DNA of 64,000 bases from an uncultured Erysipelotrichaceae bacterium (GTDB lineage Bacteria; Bacillota_I; Bacilli_A; Erysipelotrichales; Erysipelotrichaceae), in NCBI GenBank assembly GCA_947036815.1, contig CAMQRS010000001.1, positions 16,732 through 80,731 on the forward strand. Reading direction: 5' to 3'. The notes under the pieces were generated by a model that was not told where the DNA came from, did not search any database, and saw nothing but the letters and a program-made list of their open reading frames with translations. Positions within the stretch are counted from its first letter, which is position 1. Each line of letters opens with the position of its first letter. Positions 34,747 to 43,848 of the stretch are shown piece by piece. Made by a program: the position numbers and the translations under genes.

Positions 34747-36108
34747 TTATAATCTAAATACTCCTTGAATAATTAGAATAAAAAGTAACACTGGAACAAT
34801 GTACTTTAATACAAATTCAAAGAATTTTGGCATACGCATACCTTCTCCAGTATTTGCTTCTTTAATGAAGTTTTTATATCCCCATCCAAACTTGTTTGTA
34901 CAAAACATTAACATGATGAATGAACCTACAGGTAACACTACATTAGAAACTAGATAATCTTCTAAGTCTAAAATGTTTGTTCCTTCTCCAAATGGTTGGA
35001 AGTCACTCCAAATATTAAATCCAAATACACAAGGCAATGATAATACAAACAATAAGATACCGTTTGTGACACAAGCTTTCATTCGACTAACTTTGAATTT
35101 TTCCATATTCATTGTGATAATATTTTCACTCACTGCAATAATTGTAGAAAGTGAAGCAAAGCTCATAAACATAAAGAATAAGCTACCCCACAATTGTCCT
35201 AATGGCATGTTTATGAATACATTAGGTAACGTTATAAAAATTAAACTAGGTCCACTATCTACTGCCACTCCATAAGCGAAACAAGCAGGAAAAATAATTA
35301 AACCTGACACGATAGCTACTAACGTATCTAAGATTGCAATATTCAAACTTTCTCCAAATAACGCTCTGTCTTTTTTTAGATAACTTCCGAATACTAACAT
35401 TGAACCCATCCCTAAACTTAATGTAAAGAAGGCTTGATTCATTGCTGAAACAACTACTTTCATAATTCCTATTTCTTTAACAACTTCTAAATCCGGAAGT
35501 AGATAGAAAGCTAATCCTTCACTTCCTCCTTCTAAAAATAGTGAGTTTACTGCCAATATAGCCATGATAGACAATAGCAATAACATCATTACTTTAGTGA
35601 TTTTTTCTACACCCTTTTGTAATCCTAACGTACATACTCCGAAACCAACACATACCACTATACCCATCCAAAAAGTAAGTGCGAGAGGGTCTGCTAGTAA
35701 AGAAGCAAAATAATTCCCTACTTCAACAGTAGATAAGTTATTAAAATTCCCAACTGCAAAACTATAGAAATAATACAACATCCATCCTGATACAACTGTA
35801 TAAAACATAACTAATATATAGTTTCCTATCATTGCGAATGTTCCGTGTATATGCCATTTAGAACCTTTGGGTTCTAGTTCTTGATAGGATGATACAATAG
35901 ATTTTTGAGAAGCTCTCCCCATTGCAAATTCCATCGTTAGAATTGGTGTTCCTAATAGCACTAAAAAGAATATATAGGCTAATACAAACGCTCCTCCTCC
36001 ACTTTCTCCAACAACATACGGGAAACGCCAAACATTTCCAATTCCGATAGCGCAACCTGCACTAAGTAATATAAATCCTAAACGTGATCCGAACTTTTCT
36101 CTCTTCAT
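34747..36108 (-). CDS. Sodium-dependent amino acid transporter (NSS/SNF family)
   Basis: A 453-residue secondary transporter of the neurotransmitter:sodium symporter family (LeuT fold). The N-terminus FGSRLGFILLSAGCAIGIGNVWRFPY (two parts: GSRLGFILLSAG and IGIGNVWRFPY) is diagnostic, with the unwound helix 1 GIGNVWRFP. About 11 helices are present, as in bacterial TnaT/MhsT-type proteins. The substrate is probably a neutral or aromatic amino acid but is not specified. The start is the ATG at 36108 with GGAGAATTATT upstream; a longer in-frame start at 36162 has no site. It is a single-gene unit divergent from murI. Confidence 0.94.
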   Translation of the reverse strand: MKREKFGSRLGFILLSAGCAIGIGNVWRFPYVVGESGGGAFVLAYIFFLVLLGTPILTMEFAMGRASQKSIVSSYQELEPKGSKWHIHGTFAMIGNYILVMFYTVVSGWMLYYFYSFAVGNFNNLSTVEVGNYFASLLADPLALTFWMGIVVCVGFGVCTLGLQKGVEKITKVMMLLLLSIMAILAVNSLFLEGGSEGLAFYLLPDLEVVKEIGIMKVVVSAMNQAFFTLSLGMGSMLVFGSYLKKDRALFGESLNIAILDTLVAIVSGLIIFPACFAYGVAVDSGPSLIFITLPNVFINMPLGQLWGSLFFMFMSFASLSTIIAVSENIITMNMEKFKVSRMKACVTNGILLFVLSLPCVFGFNIWSDFQPFGEGTNILDLEDYLVSNVVLPVGSFIMLMFCTNKFGWGYKNFIKEANTGEGMRMPKFFEFVLKYIVPVLLFILIIQGVFRL

Positions 36109-36216
36109 AATAATTCTCCATTCATAGCCTATTAAGTATACCAAAAATATTAGTAAATTCAACCACTTTTCGAAACGCTTATAATAGTTTATAATATAGA
36201 TATAAGAGGTGAAACT

Positions 36217-36972
36217 ATGAGTGATAAAAGAGCAATCGCAATCTTTGATTCTGGATTAGGCGGAATCAGTGTATTAAAACAGTTTAAACAACAATTACCA
36301 CATGAGAATTATTTATATTTTGGAGACAGTTTACATGCTCCTTATGGGATTAAAGATAAGGAAGAAATCATACGACGTTGCCAAGAAATATGTGATTACT
36401 TTATTAAACAAGAAATTAAGGCAATAGTGATTGCGTGTAATACCGCTACTAGTGCTGCTGCTACAACACTGAGAGCTAATTATGATATTCCTGTCATTGG
36501 AATGGAACCAGCACTAAAGGTTGCCGCACACAACAAAAGCAAGCAAAACATTGTCGTTATGGCAACTCCATTCACATTAAAAGAAACAAAATTCAAATCA
36601 CTATTAAAAGAATATAGTGAAAGTAATACTGTGAATTGTATTGCATGTAATGAATTAGTAGAAATCGTAGAAAACAAGCAACTGTCAAATGAAACTTTAG
36701 TAAACAAACAATTGAATACCTATTTTGAATCTATTGATATGAGTAATGTACAAAGCATTGTGTTAGGTTGTACTCATTTTAGTTTTTATATTCCCTATTT
36801 ACATGCATTATTTCCTCATATCAATATTATTGATGGAAACAAAGGGACTGTGAATCATGTAAAAGAAATTCTAATGGTAAATAAACAATTGAATGATTCT
36901 TTGGGAAGTATTCGTATCGAAAATTCAGATAGTAGTAAAATAGCTTTATGTGAATCTTTATTAGAAGATTAA
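36217..36972 (+). CDS. murI: Glutamate racemase
   Basis: A 251-residue cofactor-independent racemase providing D-glutamate for peptidoglycan. IAIFDSGLGGISVLKQF (~7-23), YFGDSLHAPYG, IACNTATSAAA with catalytic Cys (~72) and VLGCTHFSFYIP with the second Cys (~184) are all intact. Length is slightly short but normal. AAGAGGTGAAACT precedes the ATG. It leads a compact group murI-AEC-msrA with gaps of 3 and 9 nt. Confidence 0.96.
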   Translation: MSDKRAIAIFDSGLGGISVLKQFKQQLPHENYLYFGDSLHAPYGIKDKEEIIRRCQEICDYFIKQEIKAIVIACNTATSAAATTLRANYDIPVIGMEPALKVAAHNKSKQNIVVMATPFTLKETKFKSLLKEYSESNTVNCIACNELVEIVENKQLSNETLVNKQLNTYFESIDMSNVQSIVLGCTHFSFYIPYLHALFPHINIIDGNKGTVNHVKEILMVNKQLNDSLGSIRIENSDSSKIALCESLLED

Positions 36973-36975
36973 CGC

Positions 36976-37896
36976 ATGGTAAATTTTAATAATTTATTAG
37001 GCTTACAATTTCAAATGTTTTTTTATGCTTGTATTGGTTTTTTATTGTGTAAATGGAATATCATTTCAAAAACTGCTAAAGAGTCATTAACTAATCTTGT
37101 TATCTATGTCGCTTTACCTAGCAGTATTGTTTCCTCATTTCTTGTGGATATCAATGTAGACATCATTAAAAACCTTTCAATCGTATTTCTATTATCTTTT
37201 GCGATCCAGTTTGCATGCCTTGCGCTTAGTTACCTTATCTTTCGTAACTATGAGAAAACATCATATAGCGTATTAAAATATGCTACCATTTGTTCAAACA
37301 GTGGTTTTATGGGTACTCCTTTAGTCCAAGGGATATATGGAACTCAAGGGTTGTTGTATGCCTCTGTCTATTTAATTGCAGTTCGTATCTTTATGTGGAG
37401 TGTTGGATTATCTTGTTTCTGTGATACTTCGTATAAAGAGGTTATCAAAAAAGTAATCACACACCCCTGTATTATTGCCGTAGTTATTGGAATCTTTTTC
37501 ATGATTACACAAATACAGTTGCCTAACTTTATGTTAACTAGTATCGATGGAATTAGTTCTTCAACTACATTTTTATCTATGTTAGTAATTGGAATTATTT
37601 TATCTGAAGCTAACTTTAAACATATGATAAGTAAACTTTCTTTATTTTACAGTGGGATTCGCTTATGTGTTATTCCAATCACTGTATTTATTGTATGCTA
37701 CTCACTAGGATTCGATCCCTTGGTAAGCGCTATCTCTTGTGTATTAGCTGGGATGCCTGCTGGAAGCACTACTGCAATACTTGCAAGCAAGTATAAAGGA
37801 AATGAACAACTAGCTACACAATTAGTCTTTGTTTCTACTGTATTTTCATTACTTACTATTCCTTTATTATGTATGGGAATTGAACTAATTTACTAG
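36976..37896 (+). CDS. AEC family transporter
   Basis: A 306-residue permease of the auxin efflux carrier (AEC) family with about ten membrane helices. Family features include FYACIGFLLCKWNIISKTAKESLTNLVIYVALPSSIVSSF (read in parts: the N-terminal helix, then LTNLVIYVALPS) and CSNSGFMGTPLVQGIYG. The C-terminal half repeats the fold (ISCVLAGMPAGSTTAILASKY). Bacterial members export organic acids such as malate; the substrate is unknown here. It starts 3 nt after murI with a weak site. Confidence 0.93.
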   Translation: MVNFNNLLGLQFQMFFYACIGFLLCKWNIISKTAKESLTNLVIYVALPSSIVSSFLVDINVDIIKNLSIVFLLSFAIQFACLALSYLIFRNYEKTSYSVLKYATICSNSGFMGTPLVQGIYGTQGLLYASVYLIAVRIFMWSVGLSCFCDTSYKEVIKKVITHPCIIAVVIGIFFMITQIQLPNFMLTSIDGISSSTTFLSMLVIGIILSEANFKHMISKLSLFYSGIRLCVIPITVFIVCYSLGFDPLVSAISCVLAGMPAGSTTAILASKYKGNEQLATQLVFVSTVFSLLTIPLLCMGIELIY

Positions 37897-37905
37897 GAGG
37901 TATAT

Positions 37906-38418
37906 ATGGAACGTAAAATTTATATAGGCGCTGGCTGCTTTTGGGGTGCTCAAAAATATTTTAGCTACATTCGTGGTGTTCTCAAGACACGGGTGGGGTA
38001 TGCGAATGGTAACGGGATAAACCCTTCTTATGAGGATGTTAAAAAAGATAGTGGTCATGTAGAATGCGTAGAAATCATTTATGATAATGATATGTTATCA
38101 TTGCCTTTACTACTTGAAGCATTTTATGCAATTATAGATCCTACCTCATTAAATAAACAAGGGGAAGATATCGGTATTCAGTATCGTAGTGGTATTTACT
38201 ATGAGGCTATGGATGACTTATCGCTAATTGAACAATCAATTAATATATTAAAGAATAAGGTTCAACCAATGTGCATAGAAGTAGAGCCCCTACATAATTT
38301 TTATGAAGCTGAGGAGCATCACCAACATTACTTAGAAAAAAACGCAGATGGATATTGTCATATTGGTCAATGTGCATTTGATAGAGCCCAAGAAATAAAC
38401 AAAGTAGCAAATCACTAA
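37906..38418 (+). CDS. msrA: Peptide methionine (S)-S-oxide reductase
   Basis: A 170-residue repair enzyme that reduces methionine-S-sulfoxide. The catalytic motif GAGCFWGAQKYF is at residues ~8-19. VGYANG, PSYEDVKKDSGHVECVEI and the FYEAEEHHQHYL segment are typical. A Cys in CHIGQCAF near the C-terminus could be a resolving Cys. AGGAGGTATAT precedes the ATG, and it ends the murI-AEC-msrA unit. No MsrB is fused or adjacent. Confidence 0.95.
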   Translation: MERKIYIGAGCFWGAQKYFSYIRGVLKTRVGYANGNGINPSYEDVKKDSGHVECVEIIYDNDMLSLPLLLEAFYAIIDPTSLNKQGEDIGIQYRSGIYYEAMDDLSLIEQSINILKNKVQPMCIEVEPLHNFYEAEEHHQHYLEKNADGYCHIGQCAFDRAQEINKVANH

Positions 38419-38440
38419 ATTAGTGACTTGCTGCTTTTTC
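38406..38440 (+). terminator. Terminator of murI-AEC-msrA
   Basis: AGCAA-TCACT and AGTGA-TTGCT arms with one mismatch, loop AAATT, followed by GCTTTTTC. The stem overlaps the msrA stop. Confidence 0.75.
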
Positions 38441-38464
38441 TTATTTCGATAACTGTGTGATCCC

Positions 38465-39553
38465 TTATTTAGTGAACGCAAAAGGTTTCCATGATTCAAT
38501 ATAATCCAACAACATTATTTCGTTTTCAGGAATTTTACCAACTACATTTTTTCTTCCATCATTTGGCATATCCATTAAAATAATGTGTAATTCTCCTTTA
38601 TAGCGTGAATAATTATCATTTATAATTACTACATCACCACGTTTTAATTCTCTTGTATTTTCAGGTGCAATACTTTCATTCGCATAAGTAACTCGAGGGA
38701 ATGTACTTCTTGCCATATAATCACTCATATCACCACGAACATAATGTTCATGTTCAAAAATAACTTTTCGTTCTCCCTCTTGTAATTCTTTTTCAAAGTC
38801 AACTTTAAAAGTAAGTAATCCTGGTATTAAATGAGCTAATGTTTTTAGTTCATCTTCACTTGCATAACAGTTAGCTACTAATACATCATCTACCATTCCC
38901 GTAGCGAATAAATGTCTTGCTTGTACATCCATCGGTAAGTCACGATGCATTTCTAAAGTACATAACCCTTCATTTACTGGCCAAGGTCCATACGTATTCG
39001 ATACTTGAGAAGATACGAATGCCGCAATTTTTAAGTTGTGTTTCTTTATATCTGAATTACATGCATCAAAGTGAGTAAGTCCCAATCCAGTATACCTTTG
39101 TGGGTAAAAATTATGACATGTGATAATATTTTCTCTATTTGGATAATGTGACATAATATTATTGATATATCCATTTCCAAAACTTGCATTAATTTCAATT
39201 TTTAAATTCTCTTTATTACAACTCATCAACGCTTCTTTTAATCCATCAAACCCCTCATCTAAACGGATCCCATCAACATTCATTTCCTTGAAAAAAGAAA
39301 GATTTGAATAACTTGCACCTAAATTTGTGATTACATGAGGTGCTACATCTAAGATGATTTCCATTCCATAACTATGTGCATGATTACTTAACGCTGTATA
39401 ATCTTTTTTGATTTCTTGTTTTGTTTTTCCATCCACACTTAATAAACAAGAAAATATTCTTTTGAAATTATATTTTGCCGCTAATGTGATATACTCCATA
39501 TCTCTCTCTAATGTTGAATGCTCTGGATATATTGAAATTCCTAATCTTCCCAT
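38465..39553 (-). CDS. mupG: MupG-type 6-phospho-N-acetylmuramidase (DUF871)
   Basis: A 362-residue TIM-barrel protein of the DUF871/MupG family. Members hydrolyse MurNAc-6P-GlcNAc in cell-wall sugar recycling. Typical segments are LGISIYPEHSTLERDMEYI (N-terminus), NVDGIRLDEGFDG, INASFGNGYI, NFYPQRYTGL, and the small C-terminal domain (~260-362). AAGGAGAAAAAA precedes the ATG. A frameshifted small membrane-protein gene ends 23 nt upstream on the same strand. Along with the RpiR/SIS pair at 11-13 kb this points to aminosugar salvage, but no PTS or murQ is seen here. Confidence 0.93.
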   Translation of the reverse strand: MGRLGISIYPEHSTLERDMEYITLAAKYNFKRIFSCLLSVDGKTKQEIKKDYTALSNHAHSYGMEIILDVAPHVITNLGASYSNLSFFKEMNVDGIRLDEGFDGLKEALMSCNKENLKIEINASFGNGYINNIMSHYPNRENIITCHNFYPQRYTGLGLTHFDACNSDIKKHNLKIAAFVSSQVSNTYGPWPVNEGLCTLEMHRDLPMDVQARHLFATGMVDDVLVANCYASEDELKTLAHLIPGLLTFKVDFEKELQEGERKVIFEHEHYVRGDMSDYMARSTFPRVTYANESIAPENTRELKRGDVVIINDNYSRYKGELHIILMDMPNDGRKNVVGKIPENEIMLLDYIESWKPFAFTK

Positions 39554-39576
39554 TTTTTTCTCCTTATAATTGCAGT

Positions 39577-39753
39577 TTACTGCTCTCTTTTCGCTATAAC
39601 ATGTTCCTCTACTCGTTCTAATGTTGCTTTCGCTCTTTTTTTACTTGATCTCTTATACATAAAGTTCATTACTTTGTAGTTTAAATTTTTTGCTGCTGAT
39701 TTTCCAAAGAATCTTTCTTCGTAGACAACATCTAAATCCCCTATTTCTTTTTA
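39577..39753 (-). pseudogene. 3' half of a frameshifted small gene
   Basis: This frame encodes EIGDLDVVYEERFFGKSAAK and continues to a basic tail ending EHVIAKREQ before TAA (39579-39577). It has no start codon of its own until an internal Met, but composition is coding-like. Adding one A to the A5 run near 39746-39750 joins it in frame to the 47-residue ORF upstream, giving one protein of about 100 residues. I therefore read it as the C-terminal part of the same gene. Confidence 0.6.
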
Positions 39754-39884
39754 AATATTTTATAAGCTCCTATTACCGCGATTACCAAACCAATTACCAT
39801 AAAAGCAACTGGACTAGATGCGTAAGTGCTTAACATAATGATCAAGCATCCTAAGCTGATCATAAACATATACCATTGAATCAT
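39741..39884 (-). CDS. Small membrane protein (5' part of a split gene)
   Basis: A 47-residue ORF with a strong ribosome binding site (GGGGGTGAAG). It starts MIQWYMFMISLGCLIIM and has two hydrophobic helices (~5-20 and ~27-43), ending AYKIFKKK at a TAG. The downstream frame, shifted by one base, continues with coding-like sequence, so the original product was probably ~100 residues: two helices plus a basic cytoplasmic tail. Deletion in the A-run, sequencing error or phase variation are possible causes. It lies upstream of mupG, likely in one transcript. Confidence 0.65.
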   Translation of the reverse strand: MIQWYMFMISLGCLIIMLSTYASSPVAFMVIGLVIAVIGAYKIFKKK

Positions 39885-40192
39885 ATCTTCACCCCCTGTT
39901 TTAAACCTTCACTTTTAAGAGTATTACATATATAAAATTACAATTCAGTTTGTATGATACTCTCATGTAAAAACAATAATATGCATATTTTACTATTCCT
40001 TAACTTTAACACAAAACCTTAGTATATTACCAATTAAATTTAATAAGGTAAGTAGATATCGTAATCTTATTTAGCTGTAAAATATAAAAGTTTTATCTCT
40101 TTCATTATCTACTTAAATAGCTTCATATAAAGTTGTAAATTATGGATTCAAACAAAGAAAAAGAGATTAACTGAATGTTAATCTCTTTACTA
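39885..40192 (-). other. Intergenic region between gpmI and the split small gene
   Basis: About 300 bases without a gene. It holds the gpmI terminator (40154-40188). Nearer the small gene, AGAGTAT and ATACTCT arms about 30 nt apart could form a leader hairpin. The rest is AT-rich with several -10-like TATATA stretches; I could not fix one promoter. Confidence 0.5.
40154..40188 (-). terminator. Terminator of gpmI
   Basis: AAAGAGATTAAC (40160-40171) and GTTAATCTCTTT (40177-40188) form a 12-bp stem with a U-rich minus-strand tail. Confidence 0.9.
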
Positions 40193-41764
40193 TTATTTAA
40201 TGATTGCTGCTTCCCAACTTGCATTTGGTTCTACTTCTAATAATTTAGTTACAGTAGCTGCCACGTTTGCTAATCCGAAGTCACCTTCAGCTATTTCAAC
40301 GTCTGCTCCATAAATGATGAATGGTACTTTATTCAATGTATGAGAAGTTTTTACTTTATAAGCTTGTCCTTCTTTTGGTTTGTCGTACATTTCATCAGCA
40401 TTTCCATGATCTGCTGTTACGATTAATGTTCCATTTACTTTTTTAACAGCATTTAAAATACGTTTTAATTGTAAGTCGACTGTTTCAACTCCGATAATAG
40501 TAGCTGCATAGTCTCCTGTATGTCCAACCATATCTCCATTTGGATAGTTTGTACGTAAGAAATCATATGATCCTGATTCGATTGCTGCAATTAATTGATC
40601 AGTAATTTCTGCTGCCTTCATCCAAGGTCTTTGTTCGAATGGAATAACATCACTGTCAATTTGAACGAATGTTTCCAATTCTTCAGAGAATTTTTCACTT
40701 CTATTTCCATTCCAGAAATAAGTCACATGTCCGAATTTTTGTGTTTCAGAAATTGCATATTGTGAAATTCCTGCGTTTACTAATGTTTCAGATAATGTGT
40801 TTTTAATTTTAGGTGGGAAAGTTAAGAATAACTTAGGAATTTCTAAATCTGAATCGTATTGAAGCATTCCAGCAAACATAACGTTTGGTGTTCTTACTCT
40901 ATCAAATTTATCAAAACTCGCACCTTCTTCAAATGCTTTACATATTTCTTGAGCACGATCTCCTCTAAAGTTAAATAGGATTACGCTATCTCCATCATTG
41001 ATTGTTCCTACAGGTCCCGCTTCATTTACGATAACGAATGCTGGTAAATCTTGGTCTACTACTCCTAATTCTTCTCTATACGTAGTAATTGCTTCCGTAG
41101 TAGAAGTGAATGCTCTTGCATCTCCTAATACGTGTGTATTCCAACCTGCTTCAACCATAGACCAGTTTGCATCATAACGATCCATCGTAATTTTCATACG
41201 ACCACCACCACTTGCAATACATGCGTTGAAGTCAGCATCATTTAATGCAACTAATTTAGCTTCTAAAGCATCTACATATGTTAATGCGCTTGTTGCAGGA
41301 ACATCACGACCATCTAACATAATGTGTACTCTAACTTCTTTTACTCCATCTACTTTAGCTTGTTCTAATAAGGCAAATAAATGATTGATATGAGAATGGA
41401 TATTTCCATCTGACAACAATCCCATTAAGTGCATTACTGTATTATTTTTTGTATTAGCAACTAAATCTTTCCATGTTTTATTTTCAAACATAGCTTTTGT
41501 TTCAATTGAAACATTTACTAATTTAGCTCCTTGTGCGTATACTTGTCCACAACCTAATGCATTGTGTCCTACTTCACTATTCCCCATATCTTCATCACTT
41601 GGAAGTCCTACAGCGAATCCATGTGCACATATTGCCGTATTTGGGCAAGTACTCGTTAATTCATCTAATGTAGGTGTGTACGCATTATAAACTGCATCCC
41701 CTAAATGTTTTTCTGTTAATCCAATACCGTCCATTACGACTAGTACTACTGGTTTTTTACTCAT
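40193..41764 (-). CDS. gpmI: 2,3-bisphosphoglycerate-independent phosphoglycerate mutase
   Basis: A 523-residue glycolytic mutase converting 3- to 2-phosphoglycerate with two Mn2+ ions. VLVVMDGIGL (metal Asp), EDMGNSEVGHNALGCGQ with the phosphorylated Ser, the GGRMKITMDRYD loop, FNFRGDRAQEI, FLRTNYPNGDMVGHTGD and IVTADHGNADEM are all intact. The start is the ATG at 41764 (AGGAGG 8 nt upstream); a GTG precedes it. It follows rpoE and probably continues the ywiB-argS-rpoE direction, but the rpoE terminator separates them. Confidence 0.97.
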   Translation of the reverse strand: MSKKPVVLVVMDGIGLTEKHLGDAVYNAYTPTLDELTSTCPNTAICAHGFAVGLPSDEDMGNSEVGHNALGCGQVYAQGAKLVNVSIETKAMFENKTWKDLVANTKNNTVMHLMGLLSDGNIHSHINHLFALLEQAKVDGVKEVRVHIMLDGRDVPATSALTYVDALEAKLVALNDADFNACIASGGGRMKITMDRYDANWSMVEAGWNTHVLGDARAFTSTTEAITTYREELGVVDQDLPAFVIVNEAGPVGTINDGDSVILFNFRGDRAQEICKAFEEGASFDKFDRVRTPNVMFAGMLQYDSDLEIPKLFLTFPPKIKNTLSETLVNAGISQYAISETQKFGHVTYFWNGNRSEKFSEELETFVQIDSDVIPFEQRPWMKAAEITDQLIAAIESGSYDFLRTNYPNGDMVGHTGDYAATIIGVETVDLQLKRILNAVKKVNGTLIVTADHGNADEMYDKPKEGQAYKVKTSHTLNKVPFIIYGADVEIAEGDFGLANVAATVTKLLEVEPNASWEAAIIK

Positions 41765-41852
41765 CACTAATTCCTCCTGGTTTTACCTATATAATATACC
41801 ATAATTTTTATTTAATATCACTCAAATAGACATATTATTCTAGGTTTCACAT

Positions 41853-41886
41853 CAAAAAAAACACCTCGTAAATAATACGAGATGTC
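41853..41886 (-). terminator. Terminator of ywiB-argS-rpoE
   Basis: ACACCTCGTA (41861-41870) pairs with TACGAGATGT (41876-41885), one G-U pair, followed by eight U on the minus strand. Confidence 0.9.
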
Positions 41887-41890
41887 TTTA

Positions 41891-42190
41891 CTATTCTTTT
41901 TCTACTACGTGAATTTCCTCTACGTCTTCGTCTTCTACCATAATTGCATCTGTATCAACTACAAATTCTGCAAATTTACGACGACTACGCAAATCCCATT
42001 TATTGTCTTTTAGGATCATAAATCGATCATCTAATGACATATCTGTATAAAAGTCTGCAATTAAATCATCTGCTTGAGATTGTGTTAACCCTTTAATTTG
42101 AGTTACTTCTTCCCAAAGTTTTGGAAATGCTATTTCCTTTTTTTTCTTTTGCATTAAATCAAATGCAATATCTACCATAGGTTGTTTCAT
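41891..42190 (-). CDS. rpoE: RNA polymerase delta subunit
   Basis: A 99-residue delta subunit. Residues ~3-80 are the HARE-HTH domain (MVDIAFDLMQKKKKEIAFPKLWEEV, then DLIADFYTDMSLDDRFMILKDNKWDLRSR in two parts). The acidic tail is short (VEDEDVEEIHVVEKE), less than the long Asp/Glu tail of Bacillus delta. Delta promotes RNA polymerase recycling and promoter selectivity. AGGAGG precedes the ATG, 20 nt after argS. The argS-rpoE arrangement is usual for Firmicutes. Confidence 0.9.
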   Translation of the reverse strand: MKQPMVDIAFDLMQKKKKEIAFPKLWEEVTQIKGLTQSQADDLIADFYTDMSLDDRFMILKDNKWDLRSRRKFAEFVVDTDAIMVEDEDVEEIHVVEKE

Positions 42191-42210
42191 CTTATATCCT
42201 CCTAGATAAA

Positions 42211-43848
42211 CTACATCTTTTCAATAGCTTCTACACCAATTAATTCTAAAGCATTATTAAGTGTGATTTTACACGCCTTCAACAGGTCTAATCTTTGCGC
42301 ACTTAACGCTTCATTTTCTTTATCATTAACTTTACATGCTCCGTAGAAACTATGAAATAAAGATGCTAATTTTTGTATATAATTACATACTTTATGCGGC
42401 GCTCTTTGTAACGCTGCATCACTGACTACACTAGGAAACTCATTAATATATTTCATTAATTGAATCTCTTTGTCATGTGTTAATAAATCATAATTTTCAA
42501 CGCTTGTAGTAAATTCAATATTTCTTAAGATGGAACACATTCTAGCATATGCATATTGTGCATAAAAAACGGGGTTATCATTACTTTGTTTTCTTGCTAA
42601 TCCTAAGTCAAAATCAAAGTGTGTATCTACTGCACGATTTACAAAGAAATAACGTACTGCATCAACACTTGTTTCTTCACATAAGTCTCTTAAGGTAACT
42701 GCATTACCTAAACGTTTACTCATTTTAACTTCTACACCATCTTCTACAAGTCTTACCATTTGAATGATATCAACTTCTAATGTATCAGCATCTCTACCTA
42801 ATGCTTGTATACTTGCTTTTAATCTTGGAATATATCCATGATGATCAGCTCCAAAAAAATCCACCAACTTATCGTATCCTCTATCTAACTTATTAATATG
42901 ATATGCGATATCTGGTACTAAATATGTATATGAACCATCACTTTTTTTAAGTACACGGTCTTTGTCATCTCCATAATCTGTTGTTTTAAACCATAAAGCT
43001 CCTTCGTGTTCGTACACCTTACCGGCTTTGTCTAACACTTCGACAGCTTCTTCTACTTTGTGTGCATCACGAATTGCTTGCTCACTAGTCCATACATCAA
43101 ATTCAACTTTAAAGAAAGATAAATCATTTTTTAATTTAGCTAACTCTCTTTTAATTCCTTCTTGTTTAAATAATGCTTCATCATAGTTATTTACATAAGT
43201 ATCACCATAAATTGCAGCCATATCTTTTGCCATTCCCATAACATCGTCTCCGAAATATCCATCTACTGGCATTTCAACAACAACATCAAAGTTTGAACAA
43301 TATCTTGAGTATAATGATAATGCTAAATTCACAATTTGGTTTCCGGCATCATTCACATAAAACTCTCTAGTTACATCATATCCGCTTGCTTTTAAGATAC
43401 GTGAAACACTATCTCCCCAAGCTGCTCCACGAGCATGTCCTAAATGTAAATCCCCTGTTGGATTTGCACTTACGTACTCACAGTTTATTTTAAGTCCATT
43501 TCCTGTATTGTTTTGTCCATATGTAGTCTCATTATTTAATACTGTTTTAATAATATTAGACAATGATGCTTTAAGCATTGTAAAGTTAATAAATCCTGGT
43601 CCTGCAATACTTGCTGCCTCTAGATCACTTGCTTCAAAATCAATGTTATCAATGATTAATTGTGCTACTTCACGAGGATTCTTTTGCACACGTTTTGTTA
43701 AACGCATTGCTGTGTTTGTTGCATAATCTCCATGACTTGTGTCCTTAGGAATTTCAATTACCACTTCACTTAGTGTAATATCTATATCAAAAGCAACCTT
43801 AACTGCATTCTTAATTCCTTCTTTTAATTTATTTTCAATTGTATTCAT
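42211..43848 (-). CDS. argS: Arginyl-tRNA synthetase
   Basis: A 545-residue class I synthetase. The N-terminal ArgS additional domain (~1-90) recognises the tRNA D-loop. The HIGH motif is SANPTGDLHLGHARGA (~128-143) and the KMSKS-equivalent is VKMSKRLGNAVTL. FYAQYAYARMCSILRN opens the DALR anticodon-binding domain. The GGAGGGCAG site lies inside the end of the upstream DUF1934 gene, which it overlaps by 14 nt, showing translational coupling. No T-box is present. Confidence 0.97.
   Translation of the reverse strand: MNTIENKLKEGIKNAVKVAFDIDITLSEVVIEIPKDTSHGDYATNTAMRLTKRVQKNPREVAQLIIDNIDFEASDLEAASIAGPGFINFTMLKASLSNIIKTVLNNETTYGQNNTGNGLKINCEYVSANPTGDLHLGHARGAAWGDSVSRILKASGYDVTREFYVNDAGNQIVNLALSLYSRYCSNFDVVVEMPVDGYFGDDVMGMAKDMAAIYGDTYVNNYDEALFKQEGIKRELAKLKNDLSFFKVEFDVWTSEQAIRDAHKVEEAVEVLDKAGKVYEHEGALWFKTTDYGDDKDRVLKKSDGSYTYLVPDIAYHINKLDRGYDKLVDFFGADHHGYIPRLKASIQALGRDADTLEVDIIQMVRLVEDGVEVKMSKRLGNAVTLRDLCEETSVDAVRYFFVNRAVDTHFDFDLGLARKQSNDNPVFYAQYAYARMCSILRNIEFTTSVENYDLLTHDKEIQLMKYINEFPSVVSDAALQRAPHKVCNYIQKLASLFHSFYGACKVNDKENEALSAQRLDLLKACKITLNNALELIGVEAIEKM

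Noticed and set aside
39741..39760. Programmed -1 frameshift signal in the small gene
   Set aside because: The run reads T AAA AAG, not a full X-XXY-YYZ heptamer, and no clear stimulatory structure follows; a simple indel is more likely, so it is reported as a split gene.
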